Source: Comamonadaceae bacterium | Lineage (GTDB): Bacteria; Pseudomonadota; Gammaproteobacteria; Burkholderiales; Burkholderiaceae_C | Direction: 5' to 3' | Assembly (NCBI GenBank): GCA_947476465.1 | Contig: CANJQN010000008.1 | Span: 1-64,000, forward strand | Length of the DNA stretch: 64,000 nucleotides | Shown: positions 1-13,396 of the stretch, in pieces | Position numbering within the stretch: position 1 is the stretch's first letter | Layout of the letters: each line of letters starts with the position of its first letter | The notes under the pieces: model-generated | The model's database searches: none | Seen by the model: only the letters and a program-made list of their open reading frames with translations | What the model was told of the DNA's origin: nothing | Made by a program: the position numbers and the translations under genes

Positions 1-66
1 CGGGCTGAGCCTGTCGAAGCCTCGCACTTGCACTCGCATGCCCTTCGACAGGCTCAGGGCGAACGG
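1..66. repeat. interspersed palindromic element, family A (partial)
   Basis: Two oppositely oriented copies of a CTTCGACAGGCTCA-type core (about 4-20 and 43-60) face each other, followed by a GAACGG end. The same core recurs at 54267-54330 and 63845-63963. The element runs off the left edge of the window. Such intergenic palindromes are common in Comamonadaceae chromosomes; they have no coding potential. Confidence 0.8.
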
Positions 67-130
67 AAATTCCACCGAGGCCGCCCCTTTGTCTTTGTAT
101 CACCCGATCAATTTATTCCGGACACCAGTG

Positions 131-150
131 CGCCTTCGCGGGAATGACGG
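131..150. repeat. partial copy of interspersed repeat family B
   Basis: A CGCCTTCGCGGGAATGAC half-unit matches the repeats at 3097-3160 and 6130-6245. Only one arm is present, so this is a degenerate copy in the spacer downstream of the AEC transporter gene. Confidence 0.6.
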
Positions 151-196
151 AATTGCTTTTCTGACCGTCCCTTGCGTCCCCAGGGCTTTCACAACG

Positions 197-1105
197 CTAC
201 CGGGGCAAGACGCCCAGCGCGAAGGGCAGGCTCAATCCGGCCAGCAGGGTGGACAGGGTGACGAGGGCCGCCACATACGCGCCGTTGTAGCCCATGCGGG
301 CAGCCAGCACATAGCAGTTGGAGGCGGTGGGCATGGCGGCAAACACCAGCAACACCAGCGTTTGCACGCCGTCCAGGCGAAACAGCCGCGCCAGGCCCCA
401 GGCCATCAGGGGTGTGACGACATGGCGGATGGCAAGCACCGAGACCGAAAGCATCTTGCCCTTGGCCAGCGACCCGATCTGCATGCCGGCGCCGGCGGCC
501 ATCAGGCCCAGCGCAATGGCCGAGGCGCTGATACGGCTGACCGCGGGTTCGAGCCAGCCAGGGATGGACAGGCCGGCCAGGTTGGCCGCCAGGCCGGCGG
601 CCGTGGCCAGGATCAGCGGGTTGCGCAGCAGCGCCGCGCCGAAGTGGGTGCCCGATTCGCGCGCCATCGGCCAGACCGCTGCGATGTTGAAGATGGGCAC
701 GCAAAAGCCGATCAGCACCGCCACCAGCAGCAGGCCCGGCGCGCCCGCCACACGCTCCACCAGGGCCAGTGCGATGAAGGAGTTGAAGCGAAAGGCAATC
801 TGCGCGCTGGCCGCGTGGTCGCGCCGGTCGATGTGGCGGCCAATCCACGGCAAGTGGGGCAGGGCGTAGGCCAGGGTGATCGCGCACAGGCCCGTGAGCA
901 CGCCGGCGGCGATCAGGCCCGAGGCGGCGCCCAGGTCCAGCGGGCTGCGCACAATCGACTGGAACAGCAACACCGGAAACAGAAAGTAGTAGACCAGGGC
1001 CTCGGCCTGCTGCCACACCGTGCGGTTCAAGAGCGTGTAGCGGCACACGAGCCAGCCGCACACAATGAGCGAGAAGTCGGGAATGAGCAGCGCGGCGAAA
1101 TTCAC
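197..1105 (-). CDS. AEC family transporter (auxin efflux carrier-like permease)
   Basis: 302-residue, very hydrophobic protein with about ten predicted membrane helices, the usual length for the AEC family (bacterial relatives include malonate and malate carriers). The helices start right at the N terminus (LLIPDFSLIVCGWLVCRY), and a polar central loop around residues 150-160 separates two five-helix halves, as expected. It probably moves an organic anion across the inner membrane; the substrate cannot be read from sequence. It is divergent from the Bug gene at 1192, which may indicate shared carboxylate use, but this is inference. Confidence 0.85.
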   Translation of the reverse strand: MNFAALLIPDFSLIVCGWLVCRYTLLNRTVWQQAEALVYYFLFPVLLFQSIVRSPLDLGAASGLIAAGVLTGLCAITLAYALPHLPWIGRHIDRRDHAASAQIAFRFNSFIALALVERVAGAPGLLLVAVLIGFCVPIFNIAAVWPMARESGTHFGAALLRNPLILATAAGLAANLAGLSIPGWLEPAVSRISASAIALGLMAAGAGMQIGSLAKGKMLSVSVLAIRHVVTPLMAWGLARLFRLDGVQTLVLLVFAAMPTASNCYVLAARMGYNGAYVAALVTLSTLLAGLSLPFALGVLPR

Positions 1106-1191
1106 CGCTGCGAGGATACCAAGCCGAGCGTGAGGGCAATGCCACTACGATGGCACTGTGAACGTCAGAATCGCATTAAAAAGGAGTCCCA

Positions 1192-2166
1192 ATGCGCCGT
1201 CGCCACTGTCTCGCCCTGTCCACCGCCGCCCTGCTGGCGCTCGCCAGCGGCGCCGCGTTCGCCCAGGCCTATCCCAACAAGGTGATCAGGTTGCAGGTGC
1301 CATTCGCCCCGGGGGGAACCACTGACATCATCGCCCGCGTGATGGCCGAGCCCTTGGCCAAGGCCCTGGGCCAGCCGGTGGTGGTGGAAAACCGCGCCGG
1401 CGGCGGGGGTGTTGTCGGCGCGACCGAACTGGCGCGCGCCGCGCCCGACGGTTACATCCTGGGCATGGCCACCGTGTCCACCACGGCGGCCAATCCGGCG
1501 ATCAACCCGCGCATCCCCTACAACACGCTCACCGACTTTGTCCCCATCATCAACATCGCTGCCACGCCCAATGTGATCGCGGTGCACCCGAGTTTTCCGG
1601 CCAAGGACCACAAGGCCTTCGTCGCCGAACTCAAGCGCGCCCCCGGCCGCTATTCGTATTCGTCCTCGGGCACCGGCGGCATCGGCCACCTGCAGATGGA
1701 GTTGTACAAGGGCCTGGCCGGCGTGTTCGTCACGCACATTCCCTACCGCGGCGCGGGGCCGGCGCTCAACGACACCGTGGCCGGCCAGGTGCCGATGATC
1801 TTCGACAACCTGCCGTCGGCACTGCCCTTCATCATGGACGGCCGCCTGGTGCCGATCGTGGTGGCCGCGCCCCAGCGACTGGCGGCGCTGCCCAATGTGC
1901 CCACCTTCCAGGAGATCGGCCTGGAGCCTGTCAACCGCATGGCCTACTACGGCATCCTCGGCCCCAAGGGCCTGCCCAAGGATGTGGTCGACAAGGTGCA
2001 TGCCGCCGTGATGCAGGCCCTGCGCGATCCGGCCGTGCGCAAGCGCATCGAGGACACCGGCTCGGTGATCATCGGCAACACGCCTGACCAGTTCGCGGCG
2101 CAGATCAAGGCCGAGTTCGAGGTCTACCGCAAGGTCGTCGACAGCGCCAAGCTGAAGCTCGATTGA
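1192..2166 (+). CDS. Bug-family (TctC-like) periplasmic substrate-binding protein
   Basis: 324 residues with an N-terminal signal peptide (cleavage after about residue 25, AFAQA). It carries the Bug-family hallmarks: [11 protein letters not shown] at 39-49, a YSSSGTGG loop, and a [11 protein letters not shown] segment. Bug proteins bind carboxylates or amides for tripartite tricarboxylate transporters or for sensing. No TctA/TctB membrane partner is present nearby. The start is the ATG at 1192, preceded by AAAAAGGAG. The stop codon overlaps the TTG start of xerD, so the two may be co-translated. Confidence 0.9.
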   Translation: MRRRHCLALSTAALLALASGAAFAQAYPNKVIRLQVPFAPGGTTDIIARVMAEPLAKALGQPVVVENRAGGGGVVGATELARAAPDGYILGMATVSTTAANPAINPRIPYNTLTDFVPIINIAATPNVIAVHPSFPAKDHKAFVAELKRAPGRYSYSSSGTGGIGHLQMELYKGLAGVFVTHIPYRGAGPALNDTVAGQVPMIFDNLPSALPFIMDGRLVPIVVAAPQRLAALPNVPTFQEIGLEPVNRMAYYGILGPKGLPKDVVDKVHAAVMQALRDPAVRKRIEDTGSVIIGNTPDQFAAQIKAEFEVYRKVVDSAKLKLD

Positions 2167-3062
2167 GCGAACCCGCGCCGCCCGACCCGGTCATCGATAC
2201 CTTCATCGACGCTCTGTGGCTCGAAGAAGGCCTGTCGCGCAACACCCTGGCCGCCTACCGGCGCGACCTCACCCTGTACGACCGCTGGCTGCAGGGCCGC
2301 GGCGGACAGTTGGGCGCCACACAAGAGGGCGACCTCAATGCCTACTTTTCCGCCCGCCACGCCACCACCAAGGCCACCACCGCCAATCGGCGGCTGGCGG
2401 TGTTGCGGCGCTTCTTTCGCTGGGCGCTGCGCGAGCGGCTGATCACGGCCGACCCGACGCTGCGGCTGGACAACGCCAAGCGCGCCCTGCGCGTGCCCAA
2501 GACGCTGACGCAGGCGCAGGTCGAGGCCCTGCTGGCCGCGCCCGACGTGGACACACCTCTGGGCCTGCGAGACCGCGCCATGCTGGAGCTGATGTACGCC
2601 AGCGGCCTGCGCGTGACCGAGCTGGTGACGCTCAAGGTGCTCAACGTGAGCTTGTCCGAGCACGTGCTGCGGGTGTTCGGCAAGGGCAGCAAGGAGCGGC
2701 TGGTGCCGTTCGGCGAGGTGGCCGGCGACTGGCTGGTACGCTTTCTGGAGCAGGCCCGCGGTGAGATTTTGGCCGGGCAGCAGACCCAAGACCTGTTCGT
2801 TACCGCGCGCGGCGCCGGCATGACGCGGGTGATGTTCTGGATGATCGTCAAGAAGTACGCGCTGGCCGCCGGCATCACCGCCCCACTGTCACCGCACACC
2901 TTGCGGCATGCCTTCGCCACCCACCTGTTGAACCATGGCGCCGATCTGCGGGCGGTGCAGATGCTGCTGGGGCATGCGGATATTTCCACCACCACGATCT
3001 ACACGCATGTGGCGCGCGAGCGGTTGAAGCACCTGCATGCGCTGCATCATCCGCGCGGGTGA
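2163..3062 (+). CDS. xerD: site-specific tyrosine recombinase XerD
   Basis: 299 residues, full length for XerC/XerD. An N-terminal core-binding SAM-like domain (about 10-95) is followed by the catalytic domain with all active-site residues visible: Arg150, Lys174, His245, Arg248, His271 and Tyr280. XerD acts with XerC at dif to resolve chromosome dimers at the septum. The best start is the TTG at 2163, which overlaps the TGA of the upstream Bug gene and restores the family's N terminus ([19 protein letters not shown]). It is chromosomal in context and not part of an integrative element. XerC is an alternative, but the N-terminal sequence looks like XerD. Confidence 0.9.
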   Translation: MSEPAPPDPVIDTFIDALWLEEGLSRNTLAAYRRDLTLYDRWLQGRGGQLGATQEGDLNAYFSARHATTKATTANRRLAVLRRFFRWALRERLITADPTLRLDNAKRALRVPKTLTQAQVEALLAAPDVDTPLGLRDRAMLELMYASGLRVTELVTLKVLNVSLSEHVLRVFGKGSKERLVPFGEVAGDWLVRFLEQARGEILAGQQTQDLFVTARGAGMTRVMFWMIVKKYALAAGITAPLSPHTLRHAFATHLLNHGADLRAVQMLLGHADISTTTIYTHVARERLKHLHALHHPRG

Positions 3063-3096
3063 GCGGGCGTCACGGCTCGCTTCGCGTTGCCGGGGT

Positions 3097-3160
3097 CTGG
3101 ATTCCCGCCTACGCGGGAATGACACACGTTTGGTCATTCCCGCGTAGGCGGGAATCCAGG
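3097..3160. repeat. interspersed inverted repeat, family B (could act as terminator)
   Basis: Two near-identical arms, CTGGATTCCCGCCTACGCGG at 3097 onwards and its inverse ending at 3160, flank a short loop and would form a strong hairpin. It lies between convergent xerD and aroQ, so it may work as a bidirectional terminator. Other copies are at 6130-6245 and, diverged, 62868-62915. Confidence 0.8.
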
Positions 3161-3185
3161 AGCGCGGTGCCTCCGGCGCGTACCT

Positions 3186-3632
3186 TCAGAACTGCGCCAA
3201 CCCCTCAATCGCCAGCACATAGCCCTTCACCCCGAACCCCGCCATCACCGCCTTGGCCACCGGCGAGATGTAGCTGTGGTGGCGAAAGGCCTCGCGTGCA
3301 TGCACATTGCTGATGTGAAGCTCGATCACCGTCGCGCCCGCGCCCTTGATCGCGTCGTGCAGCGCGATGCTGGTGTGGGTGTAGGCCCCGGCATTCAGGA
3401 TGACGCCGGCGGCCTGGCCCTCGGCCTGGGCGCGGCCGGCTTCGTGGATCCAGGTGACCAGTTCGCCCTCGTTGTTGGACTGACGAAAATCCAGCTGCAG
3501 GCCGTGCGCGGCGCAGGCCTGCTGGCACAGCGCCTCGACGTCGGCCAGGGTTTGCGCGCCGTAGATCTGGGGCTCGCGCGTGCCCAGCAGGTTGAGGTTG
3601 GGGCCGTTGAAGACGTAGGCGATCTTGGTCAT
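3186..3632 (-). CDS. aroQ: type II 3-dehydroquinate dehydratase
   Basis: 148 residues, the normal size of the dodecameric type II enzyme. It converts 3-dehydroquinate to 3-dehydroshikimate in the cytosolic shikimate pathway. Visible signatures are [17 protein letters not shown] at 9-25 (lid loop with Arg19 and catalytic Tyr24), [32 protein letters not shown] and the C-terminal [16 protein letters not shown]. It is a single gene, convergent with xerD and separated from it by a repeat hairpin. Confidence 0.97.
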   Translation of the reverse strand: MTKIAYVFNGPNLNLLGTREPQIYGAQTLADVEALCQQACAAHGLQLDFRQSNNEGELVTWIHEAGRAQAEGQAAGVILNAGAYTHTSIALHDAIKGAGATVIELHISNVHAREAFRHHSYISPVAKAVMAGFGVKGYVLAIEGLAQF

Positions 3633-3695
3633 GGGGCGGGCGGCAGGCGGCCGGATCAGTGAAACGGGGCGAGCGTAGCAGAAGGCAGGCCGGCG

Positions 3696-4478
3696 CTACG
3701 GCCCGGCCAGCGCCGCCAGCTCGTCTTCGGCGAAGCCGGCGGCCCGGCGCGCTTGCAGGTTGAAAGGCCCGCGCAGACGCGGCGCACCATGGCGCAGGGC
3801 GAGTTCGGCGTACGTGTGCACGGGGTCCAGGCCGCGTTCAGTGCAAAGCGCGCGATACCACTGATTGCCCACCGCCACATGGCCGATCTCGTCGCGCAGG
3901 ATGATGTCGAGGATCTCGCCGGCCCGCCGGTCGCCCGCCGCCACCAGCTTGGCGCGGATCGGCGGCGAGGCGTCCAGGCCCCGGGCTTCGAGCGTGCGGG
4001 GCACCAGGGCCAGGCGGGCCAGCAGGTCGCCCTGGGTCTTCTCGGCCATCTCCCACAAGCCGTTGTGCGCGGGGAAGTCGCCGTAGTCGAAGCCCATGCC
4101 CCGAAGGTGCGCGCGCAGCAGCTGAAAGTGCAGCGCCTCCTCGGCCGCGACGGTCAGCCATTGTCGGTAGAAGCGATCGGGCATCCCGGCGAAGCGCCAC
4201 ACCACATCGGCGGCCAGGTTGATGGCGTTGAGCTCGATGTGGGTCAGCGCGTGGATCAGCGCCGCGCGGCCCTCCACCGTGTGGGTGGGGCGCGGTTTGA
4301 GCGACATGGGCGTCACCAGCAGCGGTCGCTCGGGGCGGCCCGGGATGCCCGGCCCCGGCTCGATGAACGCTGCCGGGTCGAGCGGGCCGTCCAGCGGCAG
4401 CGCGCGGGCCCGCTTGGCCTTGGTGTCGGGGTCGCGCTCTTGCAGGATGGCCAGGGCTTCGCGTCGCAGGTCAGTCAT
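3696..4478 (-). CDS. DUF455 family ferritin-like protein
   Basis: 260 residues. Helical motifs typical of DUF455 are visible: HIELNAINLA, AAEEALHFQLL and RDEIGHVAVGNQWY, whose Glu and His residues resemble a ferritin-like di-iron site. The family's biochemical role is not established; links to tRNA modification or metal-dependent oxidation are only suggested for distant relatives. It is monocistronic, divergent from the carbonic anhydrase-like gene at 4591. The C terminus (FAEDELAALAGP) looks complete. Confidence 0.85.
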   Translation of the reverse strand: MTDLRREALAILQERDPDTKAKRARALPLDGPLDPAAFIEPGPGIPGRPERPLLVTPMSLKPRPTHTVEGRAALIHALTHIELNAINLAADVVWRFAGMPDRFYRQWLTVAAEEALHFQLLRAHLRGMGFDYGDFPAHNGLWEMAEKTQGDLLARLALVPRTLEARGLDASPPIRAKLVAAGDRRAGEILDIILRDEIGHVAVGNQWYRALCTERGLDPVHTYAELALRHGAPRLRGPFNLQARRAAGFAEDELAALAGP

Positions 4479-4590
4479 GCCGCAAGCATAGGCCAGCGGG
4501 GCACGGCGCGGCGCCCGGTCGGCTTCGGCCGGCCCCGCGGCGGCCCTGCCTCCCTAAAATGCCCGTATTTCCCCGAAAGCAGGATTCCTC

Positions 4591-5115
4591 ATGGCGATTT
4601 ACGAACTCGACGGTGTTGCTCCCCGCCTCGGCCCCGGCGCTTGGGTGGCGGACGAGGCACAGGTCATTGGCAACGTGGAACTGGGCGAGAACGCCACCGT
4701 GTGGTTCGGCGCGGTGCTGCGCGCCGACAACGAGCTCATTCGCATCGGCCGCAACAGCAATGTGCAAGACGGCTCTGTGCTGCACGTGGACACCGGCAAG
4801 CCGCTGGTGATCGGCGATAACGTGACGATCGGCCATCAGGTGATGCTGCACGGCTGCACCATCGGGGACGGCAGCCTGATCGGCATCCAGGCCATCATCC
4901 TCAATGGTGCGCGCATCGGCCGCAACAGCATCGTGGGCGCCGGCAGCGTGGTGACCGAGGGCAAGGAGTTTCCCGACAACTCGCTCATTCTCGGCAGCCC
5001 GGCCAAGCTGGTGCGCACGCTCGATGAGGCCGCTATGAAGACGGTCCGTGAAGGCAACGAGCACTACGTGCATCAAAGCCAGCGCTATGTCCGCGGGCTG
5101 CGCAAGATCGGCTGA
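4591..5115 (+). CDS. gamma-class carbonic anhydrase-like hexapeptide protein
   Basis: 174 residues made almost wholly of left-handed beta-helix hexapeptide repeats, as in the YrdA/PaaY/CaiE gamma-carbonic anhydrase family. The three metal-binding histidines of the trimer interface are visible as His65 (VLHVD), His82 and His87 (IGHQVMLHGCT). It is presumably cytosolic. Many relatives are not proven carbonic anhydrases, so the activity is inferred. The hslO gene follows after 11 bp on the same strand, suggesting co-transcription. Confidence 0.9.
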   Translation: MAIYELDGVAPRLGPGAWVADEAQVIGNVELGENATVWFGAVLRADNELIRIGRNSNVQDGSVLHVDTGKPLVIGDNVTIGHQVMLHGCTIGDGSLIGIQAIILNGARIGRNSIVGAGSVVTEGKEFPDNSLILGSPAKLVRTLDEAAMKTVREGNEHYVHQSQRYVRGLRKIG

Positions 5116-5126
5116 GGTCTGCGGTC

Positions 5127-6104
5127 TTGAACGAGCTTCACAAATTCCTGTTCGACGGCCTGCCGGTGCGCGGCATGATCGTGCGCCTGACCGACGCCTG
5201 GACCGAGATCCTGCAGCGCCGGGCCGCCAATTCAGCCACCGGCCCGTGGGCGCCGCCGGTGGCCGAGCTGCTGGGCGAGATGGCGGCGGCCGGCGCGCTG
5301 ATGCAGGCCAACATCAAGTTCAACGGCGCGCTGGTGCTGCAGATCTTCGGTGACGGCCCGGTCAAGGTGGCCGTGGCCGAAGTGCAGCACGACCTGACCC
5401 TGCGGGTGACAGCCAAGGTGGTCGGCAATGTGGCCGCCGACGCGCGCCTGCCCGACATGGTGAACGTGGCCAACCAGGGCCGCTGCGCGATCACCCTGGA
5501 TCCGCGTGACAAGCTGCCCGGCCAGCAGCCTTACCAGGGCATCGTTCCCTTGTACGGCGACCGGCGCGAAAAGCTCGACCGGCTGTCCGACGTGCTGGAG
5601 CACTACATGCTGCAGTCCGAGCAGCTGGACACCCGCCTGATCCTGGCGGCCGACGAGAAGGTGGCGGCGGGGTTGCTGATCCAGCGGCTGCCGCTGGCGG
5701 GCGACGGCAACCTGGCCGGAAGCTTCGTGAGCCAGTCGAACGAGGACGAGATCGGGCTGAACGAACACTACAACCGCATCGCCGTTCTGGCTGGCACCCT
5801 GACCCGCCAGGAGCTGCTGGAGCTGGATGTCGACACCGTGCTGCGCCGGCTGTTCTGGGAAGAAAAGCTGCTGCGCTTTGCGCCCCAGACACCGCGTTTC
5901 GGGTGCAGCTGCAGCCGCGAGCGTGTGGCCGGCATGATCCGCGGGCTGGGCCGCGCCGAGGCCGACAGCATCCTGGCTGAGCGCGGCGACATCGAGGTGG
6001 GCTGCGATTTTTGCGGCCGCCAGTATCAATTCGACCCGGTGGATGCGGCGCAGATTTTCGCGCCGCCGGGGGATTTGCCGCCGGTGCCTTCGTCGGTGCA
6101 GTAG
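5127..6104 (+). CDS. hslO: Hsp33 redox-regulated chaperone
   Basis: 325 residues. Under oxidative stress Hsp33 loses zinc and becomes an ATP-independent holdase. The C-terminal zinc switch is intact: Cys260-X-Cys262 and Cys293-X2-Cys296. The N-terminal substrate-binding domain starts LHKFLFDGLPVRGMIVRL, typical of the family. The start is a TTG at 5127; no better ATG fits the conserved N terminus. It lies 11 bp downstream of the gamma carbonic anhydrase gene and is followed by family B repeats. Confidence 0.95.
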   Translation: MNELHKFLFDGLPVRGMIVRLTDAWTEILQRRAANSATGPWAPPVAELLGEMAAAGALMQANIKFNGALVLQIFGDGPVKVAVAEVQHDLTLRVTAKVVGNVAADARLPDMVNVANQGRCAITLDPRDKLPGQQPYQGIVPLYGDRREKLDRLSDVLEHYMLQSEQLDTRLILAADEKVAAGLLIQRLPLAGDGNLAGSFVSQSNEDEIGLNEHYNRIAVLAGTLTRQELLELDVDTVLRRLFWEEKLLRFAPQTPRFGCSCSRERVAGMIRGLGRAEADSILAERGDIEVGCDFCGRQYQFDPVDAAQIFAPPGDLPPVPSSVQ

Positions 6105-6129
6105 GGGACTTGTTCTCCGGCCGTTCCGC

Positions 6130-6245
6130 GCTCCTGGATTCCCGCCTACGCGGGAATGACGCTGGGTTTGTCATTTCGGCGAAGGCGCTCCTACGCGGGA
6201 ATGACGCTGGGTTTGTCATTCCCGCGAAGGCGGGAATCCAGGAGC
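6130..6245. repeat. clustered interspersed repeats, family B
   Basis: One full GGATTCCCGCCTACGCGG unit (6136 on), one degenerate unit (6160-6205) and one inverted unit (6217-6245) are separated by repeated GCTGGGTTTGTCATT linkers. The inverted unit encodes the last residues and the stop codon of the convergent NadR-like gene. Confidence 0.85.
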
Positions 6246-6920
6246 GAGGGTTCTCCGGAGCGACGCAGCCTCGGCCCTTGAGCGTCCCATCAAACCCCTG
6301 AACAAGCGGTGCTCGCAGTCCGGGTCGCTGCACGCATCGCACAGCCCCCGCCAGCGGGGCTCCGCTTGCTCCTGGGCCGTCCAGGCCCAAGGCGCGACTT
6401 CGGCGATGGCTTCCAGCGGTTTGCGCACCCGCTCCTGGCCGCTGCCATAAACCACCTGCCAGGCCACGCCCGCCTTCTCCAACCCCTCGCGCACCAGGGC
6501 GTCGACCGGCTCGCGCGCCTGCGGGCCTTGGCGCTGCAGGCCGTCGGCCACCCAAGGCAGGTCCAGGCCGGTCACCAGGTTCAGGGCGTAGCCGCGCTGG
6601 CGTTCCAGCGCGAAGCGCCACAGCGGATCATCGGCAAACAGCAGCCCACCCCAGATCGCCACCATCAGCGCCGTGGTGTCGGCGATGACGATGTCGGCCT
6701 GCGCGGCGGCCTCGTCGACGCGGCGCTCATGCTTCTGCGCGATCGCCAGGTGCTCTTCGGGGCGGGGCGCACGGCCTTCGCGAGCGCACCACTCGCGCAG
6801 GACTTCACCCACCACCGCGACCCGCGAGGTTCGCGCGCGCAAGCGCTCAGCCAGGGCGCGGGCGAGGGTGGTCTTGCCGGTGCTCTCGGCACCGAGGAGG
6901 GCGATCTTCAAGGCCGGCAT
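6216..6920 (-). CDS. NadR/AAA_28-like P-loop ATPase
   Basis: 234 residues. A Walker A motif, GAESTGKT, lies at 10-17, followed by a segment resembling the ribosylnicotinamide kinase domain of NadR (EVLREWCAREGRAPRPEEHL; ADIVIADTTALMVAIWGGLLF). No DNA-binding or adenylyltransferase domain is present, so it is a stand-alone kinase-like ATPase, possibly acting on NAD precursors; this is inference. Near the C terminus sits a CDACSDPDCEH cysteine cluster. The last ten residues (LAPGFPPSRE) and the stop are supplied by a family B repeat, so the native C terminus may have been altered. Confidence 0.75.
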   Translation of the reverse strand: MPALKIALLGAESTGKTTLARALAERLRARTSRVAVVGEVLREWCAREGRAPRPEEHLAIAQKHERRVDEAAAQADIVIADTTALMVAIWGGLLFADDPLWRFALERQRGYALNLVTGLDLPWVADGLQRQGPQAREPVDALVREGLEKAGVAWQVVYGSGQERVRKPLEAIAEVAPWAWTAQEQAEPRWRGLCDACSDPDCEHRLFRGLMGRSRAEAASLRRTLAPGFPPSRE

Positions 6921-7025
6921 ACGATGGCCCGCGGTGTGGCCGGGGGGAGCGGGACAGTGTGGAACGGTGGCGACGAAGGGGGGCGAAGGTGCGAAGGGGG
7001 CGAAGGCAGCAAGCGGGCCGGCCGG

Positions 7026-7301
7026 TCAGCGCGCCACCTGGATGTAGATCTCGTTGGGCTTGACCATGCCCAACTCGAGCCGGGCCTTTTCCTCGACCAT
7101 CTCCAGGCCTTCCTTGAGGTCACGGATCTCGAAGGCCATGCGCTCGTTATCTTGCTGGGCGTGCAGGTTGGAATCTTTTTGCGCCACCAGCTTGCGTTGC
7201 AGCTGCGCGACGTCGTGGACGCTGCCTCGGCCGAACCACAGCTGGGCGTGGAAGACCACCAGCAGTGTGATCAGGAAGGCCGGTACAACTCGGAAAGCCA
7301 T
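7026..7301 (-). CDS. ftsB: cell division protein FtsB
   Basis: 91 residues with one N-terminal membrane helix (about residues 5-20) followed by a periplasmic coiled coil (LQRKLVAQKDSNLHAQQDNE) and the ending KARLELGMVKPNEIYIQV, typical of FtsB/DivIC. It joins FtsL and FtsQ at the divisome. It follows eno by 46 bp on the same strand, an arrangement common in proteobacteria, and probably ends the pyrG-kdsA-DUF1330-eno transcript. Confidence 0.93.
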   Translation of the reverse strand: MAFRVVPAFLITLLVVFHAQLWFGRGSVHDVAQLQRKLVAQKDSNLHAQQDNERMAFEIRDLKEGLEMVEEKARLELGMVKPNEIYIQVAR

Positions 7302-7347
7302 GGCCGCCGATTATCCGGCGGTCAGGCCCGCCAGGCCAGCCGTTCGA

Positions 7348-8664
<1,317 letters not shown>

Positions 8665-8961
8665 TCAACCGGCGCCTTCGACCAGGACCATGTTGAAGTA
8701 TTCGGTGGTGCCCACGCGATGCGCGCGTGCGCGCTGGTACTGCTCGCCCTCGTACCAGACCTTGGCGGCCTCGAAGGACGGAAAGCGAAGGACGGCAACA
8801 CGGTGCGGCTGCCAATCGCCTTCCAGGCTTTCGCTGCGGCCACCACGCACCAGGTACTCGCCGCCGGCCGCGGCCACCGCCGCGGGCGCCTGCGCCATGT
8901 ACTGGCGGTACTGGTCCGCATCGCGAATGTTCATCTCGACGAGCACGTAGCCGTAGGGCAT
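8665..8961 (-). CDS. DUF1330 family protein (dimeric alpha-beta barrel fold)
   Basis: 98 residues from the MPYGYVLVEM start; an upstream in-frame ATG would add eight residues (MPHPEESA) without family support. DUF1330 proteins adopt a ferredoxin-like dimeric fold; their function is unknown. Seen here: YRQYMAQAPAAVAAAGGEYL, the VLRFPSFEAAKVWY segment and YFNMVLVEG at the end, all typical. It sits between kdsA and eno with short gaps, an order seen in related Burkholderiales, so it is probably co-transcribed with them. Confidence 0.85.
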   Translation of the reverse strand: MPYGYVLVEMNIRDADQYRQYMAQAPAAVAAAGGEYLVRGGRSESLEGDWQPHRVAVLRFPSFEAAKVWYEGEQYQRARAHRVGTTEYFNMVLVEGAG

Positions 8962-8989
8962 GGCAGATTCCTCGGGGTGGGGCAAAGGT

Positions 8990-9847
8990 TCAGGCAGTGA
9001 AGCGGTCTTCCAGGAAGCCGTTCTTCTTGGTCACGGCGTCCAGGGCCACCAGCGTTTCCAGCAGCGCCTTCATGTGCTTGAGCGGTACGGCGTTGGGGCC
9101 GTCCGACAGGGCGTTGGCGGGGTCGGGGTGGGTTTCCATGAACAGGCCCGCCACGCCCACGGCCACGGCCGCGCGCGAGAGCACGGGGACCATCTCGCGC
9201 TGGCCGCCGGAGCTGGTGCCCTGGCCGCCGGGCAGTTGCACCGAGTGGGTGGCGTCGAACACCACCGGGGCGCCGGTCTCGCGCAGGATGGCCAGGGAGC
9301 GCATGTCTGACACCAGGTTGTTGTAGCCGAAGCTGGCGCCGCGCTCGCAGGCCATGAAGACGTCGTCGGGCAGGCCAGCCTCACGGGCGGCGGCGCGCGC
9401 CTTGTCGATCACGTTCTTCATGTCGTGCGGCGCGAGAAACTGGCCCTTCTTGATATTGACCGGCTTGCCCGACTGCGCCACGGCGCGGATGAAGTCGGTC
9501 TGGCGGCACAGAAAAGCGGGCGTTTGCAGCACGTCGACCACCTTGGCCACCTCGGGGATTTCGGCCTCGGTGTGCACGTCAGTCAGGATGGGAACGGCCA
9601 GCTGTTTTTTCACCTTGGCCAAGATCTCCAGCCCGCGCGCCATGCCCGGGCCGCGAAAGCTGGTGCCCGAGGAGCGGTTGGCCTTGTCGTAGCTGCTCTT
9701 GAAGATGAAGGGGATGCCCAGCGCGGCGGTGATCTCCTTGAGATGGCCCGCCACGTCCATTTGAAGCTGCTCGCTCTCGACCACGCAGGGGCCGGCGATG
9801 AGAAAGAAGGGCTTGTCCAGCCCGGCGTCGAATCCGCAGAGTTTCAT
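8990..9847 (-). CDS. kdsA: 3-deoxy-8-phosphooctulonate synthase
   Basis: 285 residues. It condenses arabinose 5-phosphate with phosphoenolpyruvate to form KDO 8-phosphate for lipopolysaccharide inner core. Visible signatures are [11 protein letters not shown] near residue 16, [11 protein letters not shown], the [11 protein letters not shown] region, and LPGGQG before the C-terminal [15 protein letters not shown]. It begins 9 bp after pyrG ends, indicating an operon. Confidence 0.97.
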   Translation of the reverse strand: MKLCGFDAGLDKPFFLIAGPCVVESEQLQMDVAGHLKEITAALGIPFIFKSSYDKANRSSGTSFRGPGMARGLEILAKVKKQLAVPILTDVHTEAEIPEVAKVVDVLQTPAFLCRQTDFIRAVAQSGKPVNIKKGQFLAPHDMKNVIDKARAAAREAGLPDDVFMACERGASFGYNNLVSDMRSLAILRETGAPVVFDATHSVQLPGGQGTSSGGQREMVPVLSRAAVAVGVAGLFMETHPDPANALSDGPNAVPLKHMKALLETLVALDAVTKKNGFLEDRFTA

Positions 9848-9856
9848 GGGCAGGGC

Positions 9857-12790
<2,934 letters not shown>

Positions 12791-12806
<16 letters not shown>

Positions 12807-12915
12807 ATCTACTGCGCGGCCCGATCTCGCACCTGCGCTGCTCGCCGTACGATAGTACGGCTGCGCTGCTCGGCGCAACCTCGGGCCGCTCGCTACGATT
12901 TCTTCATATCTTCCG
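12791..12915. repeat. large imperfect palindrome at the coaBC 3' end
   Basis: The two roughly 60-bp arms pair with few mismatches around a CCGTAC-GATA-GTACGG centre at 12845-12860. The outer ends, CGGAAGACATGAATAAATC and its inverse, match at 17 of 19 positions. The left arm contains the coaBC stop codon. It could fold into a very long hairpin and serve as a terminator before dut, or be a full-length palindromic repeat element. Confidence 0.8.
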
Positions 12916-12936
12916 CACTGCCCTTCATTTCCGACC

Positions 12937-13383
12937 ATGAACGTCGACCTCAAGATCCTGGATCCCCGCATGGTGGACCAGCTGCCCACCTACGCCACGC
13001 CCGGCAGCGCCGGCCTGGACCTGCGCGCCTGCATCGACGCGCCGTTGACGCTGGAAGCCAACGCCTGGCGCCTGGTGCCCACCGGCATCGCGATCTGGCT
13101 GCGCGACCCCGGCTACGCCGCGCTGATCCTTCCTCGCTCGGGCCTGGGCCACAAGCACGGCATCGTGCTGGGCAACCTGGTCGGCCTGATCGACAGCGAC
13201 TACCAGGGCCAGTTGATGGTCAGCTGCTGGAACCGCAGCGACACCGAGTTCACCCTTCAGCCCATGGAGCGGCTGGCCCAGTTGGTGATCGTGCCGGTGG
13301 CTCAGGCGCAGTTCAATGTGGTGGCCGAGTTCCCGCCGACTCAGCGCGGCGAGGGCGGATACGGCTCCACCGGGAAGGGCTGA
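12937..13383 (+). CDS. dut: dUTP diphosphatase
   Basis: 148 residues, a trimeric dUTPase with all five motifs: AGLDLRAC (I), [10 protein letters not shown] (II), [10 protein letters not shown] (III), [10 protein letters not shown] (IV) and [10 protein letters not shown] (V). It hydrolyses dUTP to dUMP and pyrophosphate, keeping uracil out of DNA and supplying thymidylate synthesis. It follows coaBC on the same strand, as in many proteobacteria, here separated by a 125-bp palindrome. Confidence 0.97.
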   Translation: MNVDLKILDPRMVDQLPTYATPGSAGLDLRACIDAPLTLEANAWRLVPTGIAIWLRDPGYAALILPRSGLGHKHGIVLGNLVGLIDSDYQGQLMVSCWNRSDTEFTLQPMERLAQLVIVPVAQAQFNVVAEFPPTQRGEGGYGSTGKG

Positions 13384-13396
13384 CGCCATGCGCTGA

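Noticed and set aside
2163..3062. xerD as the integrase of a mobile element or of the cassette-like region
   Set aside because: Length, active site and N terminus fit housekeeping XerD. The extra domain of integron integrases is absent and the location is 50 kb from the attC-like site.
3097..6245. CRISPR-like repeats
   Set aside because: Repeat units are palindromic intergenic elements without regular spacers or cas genes.
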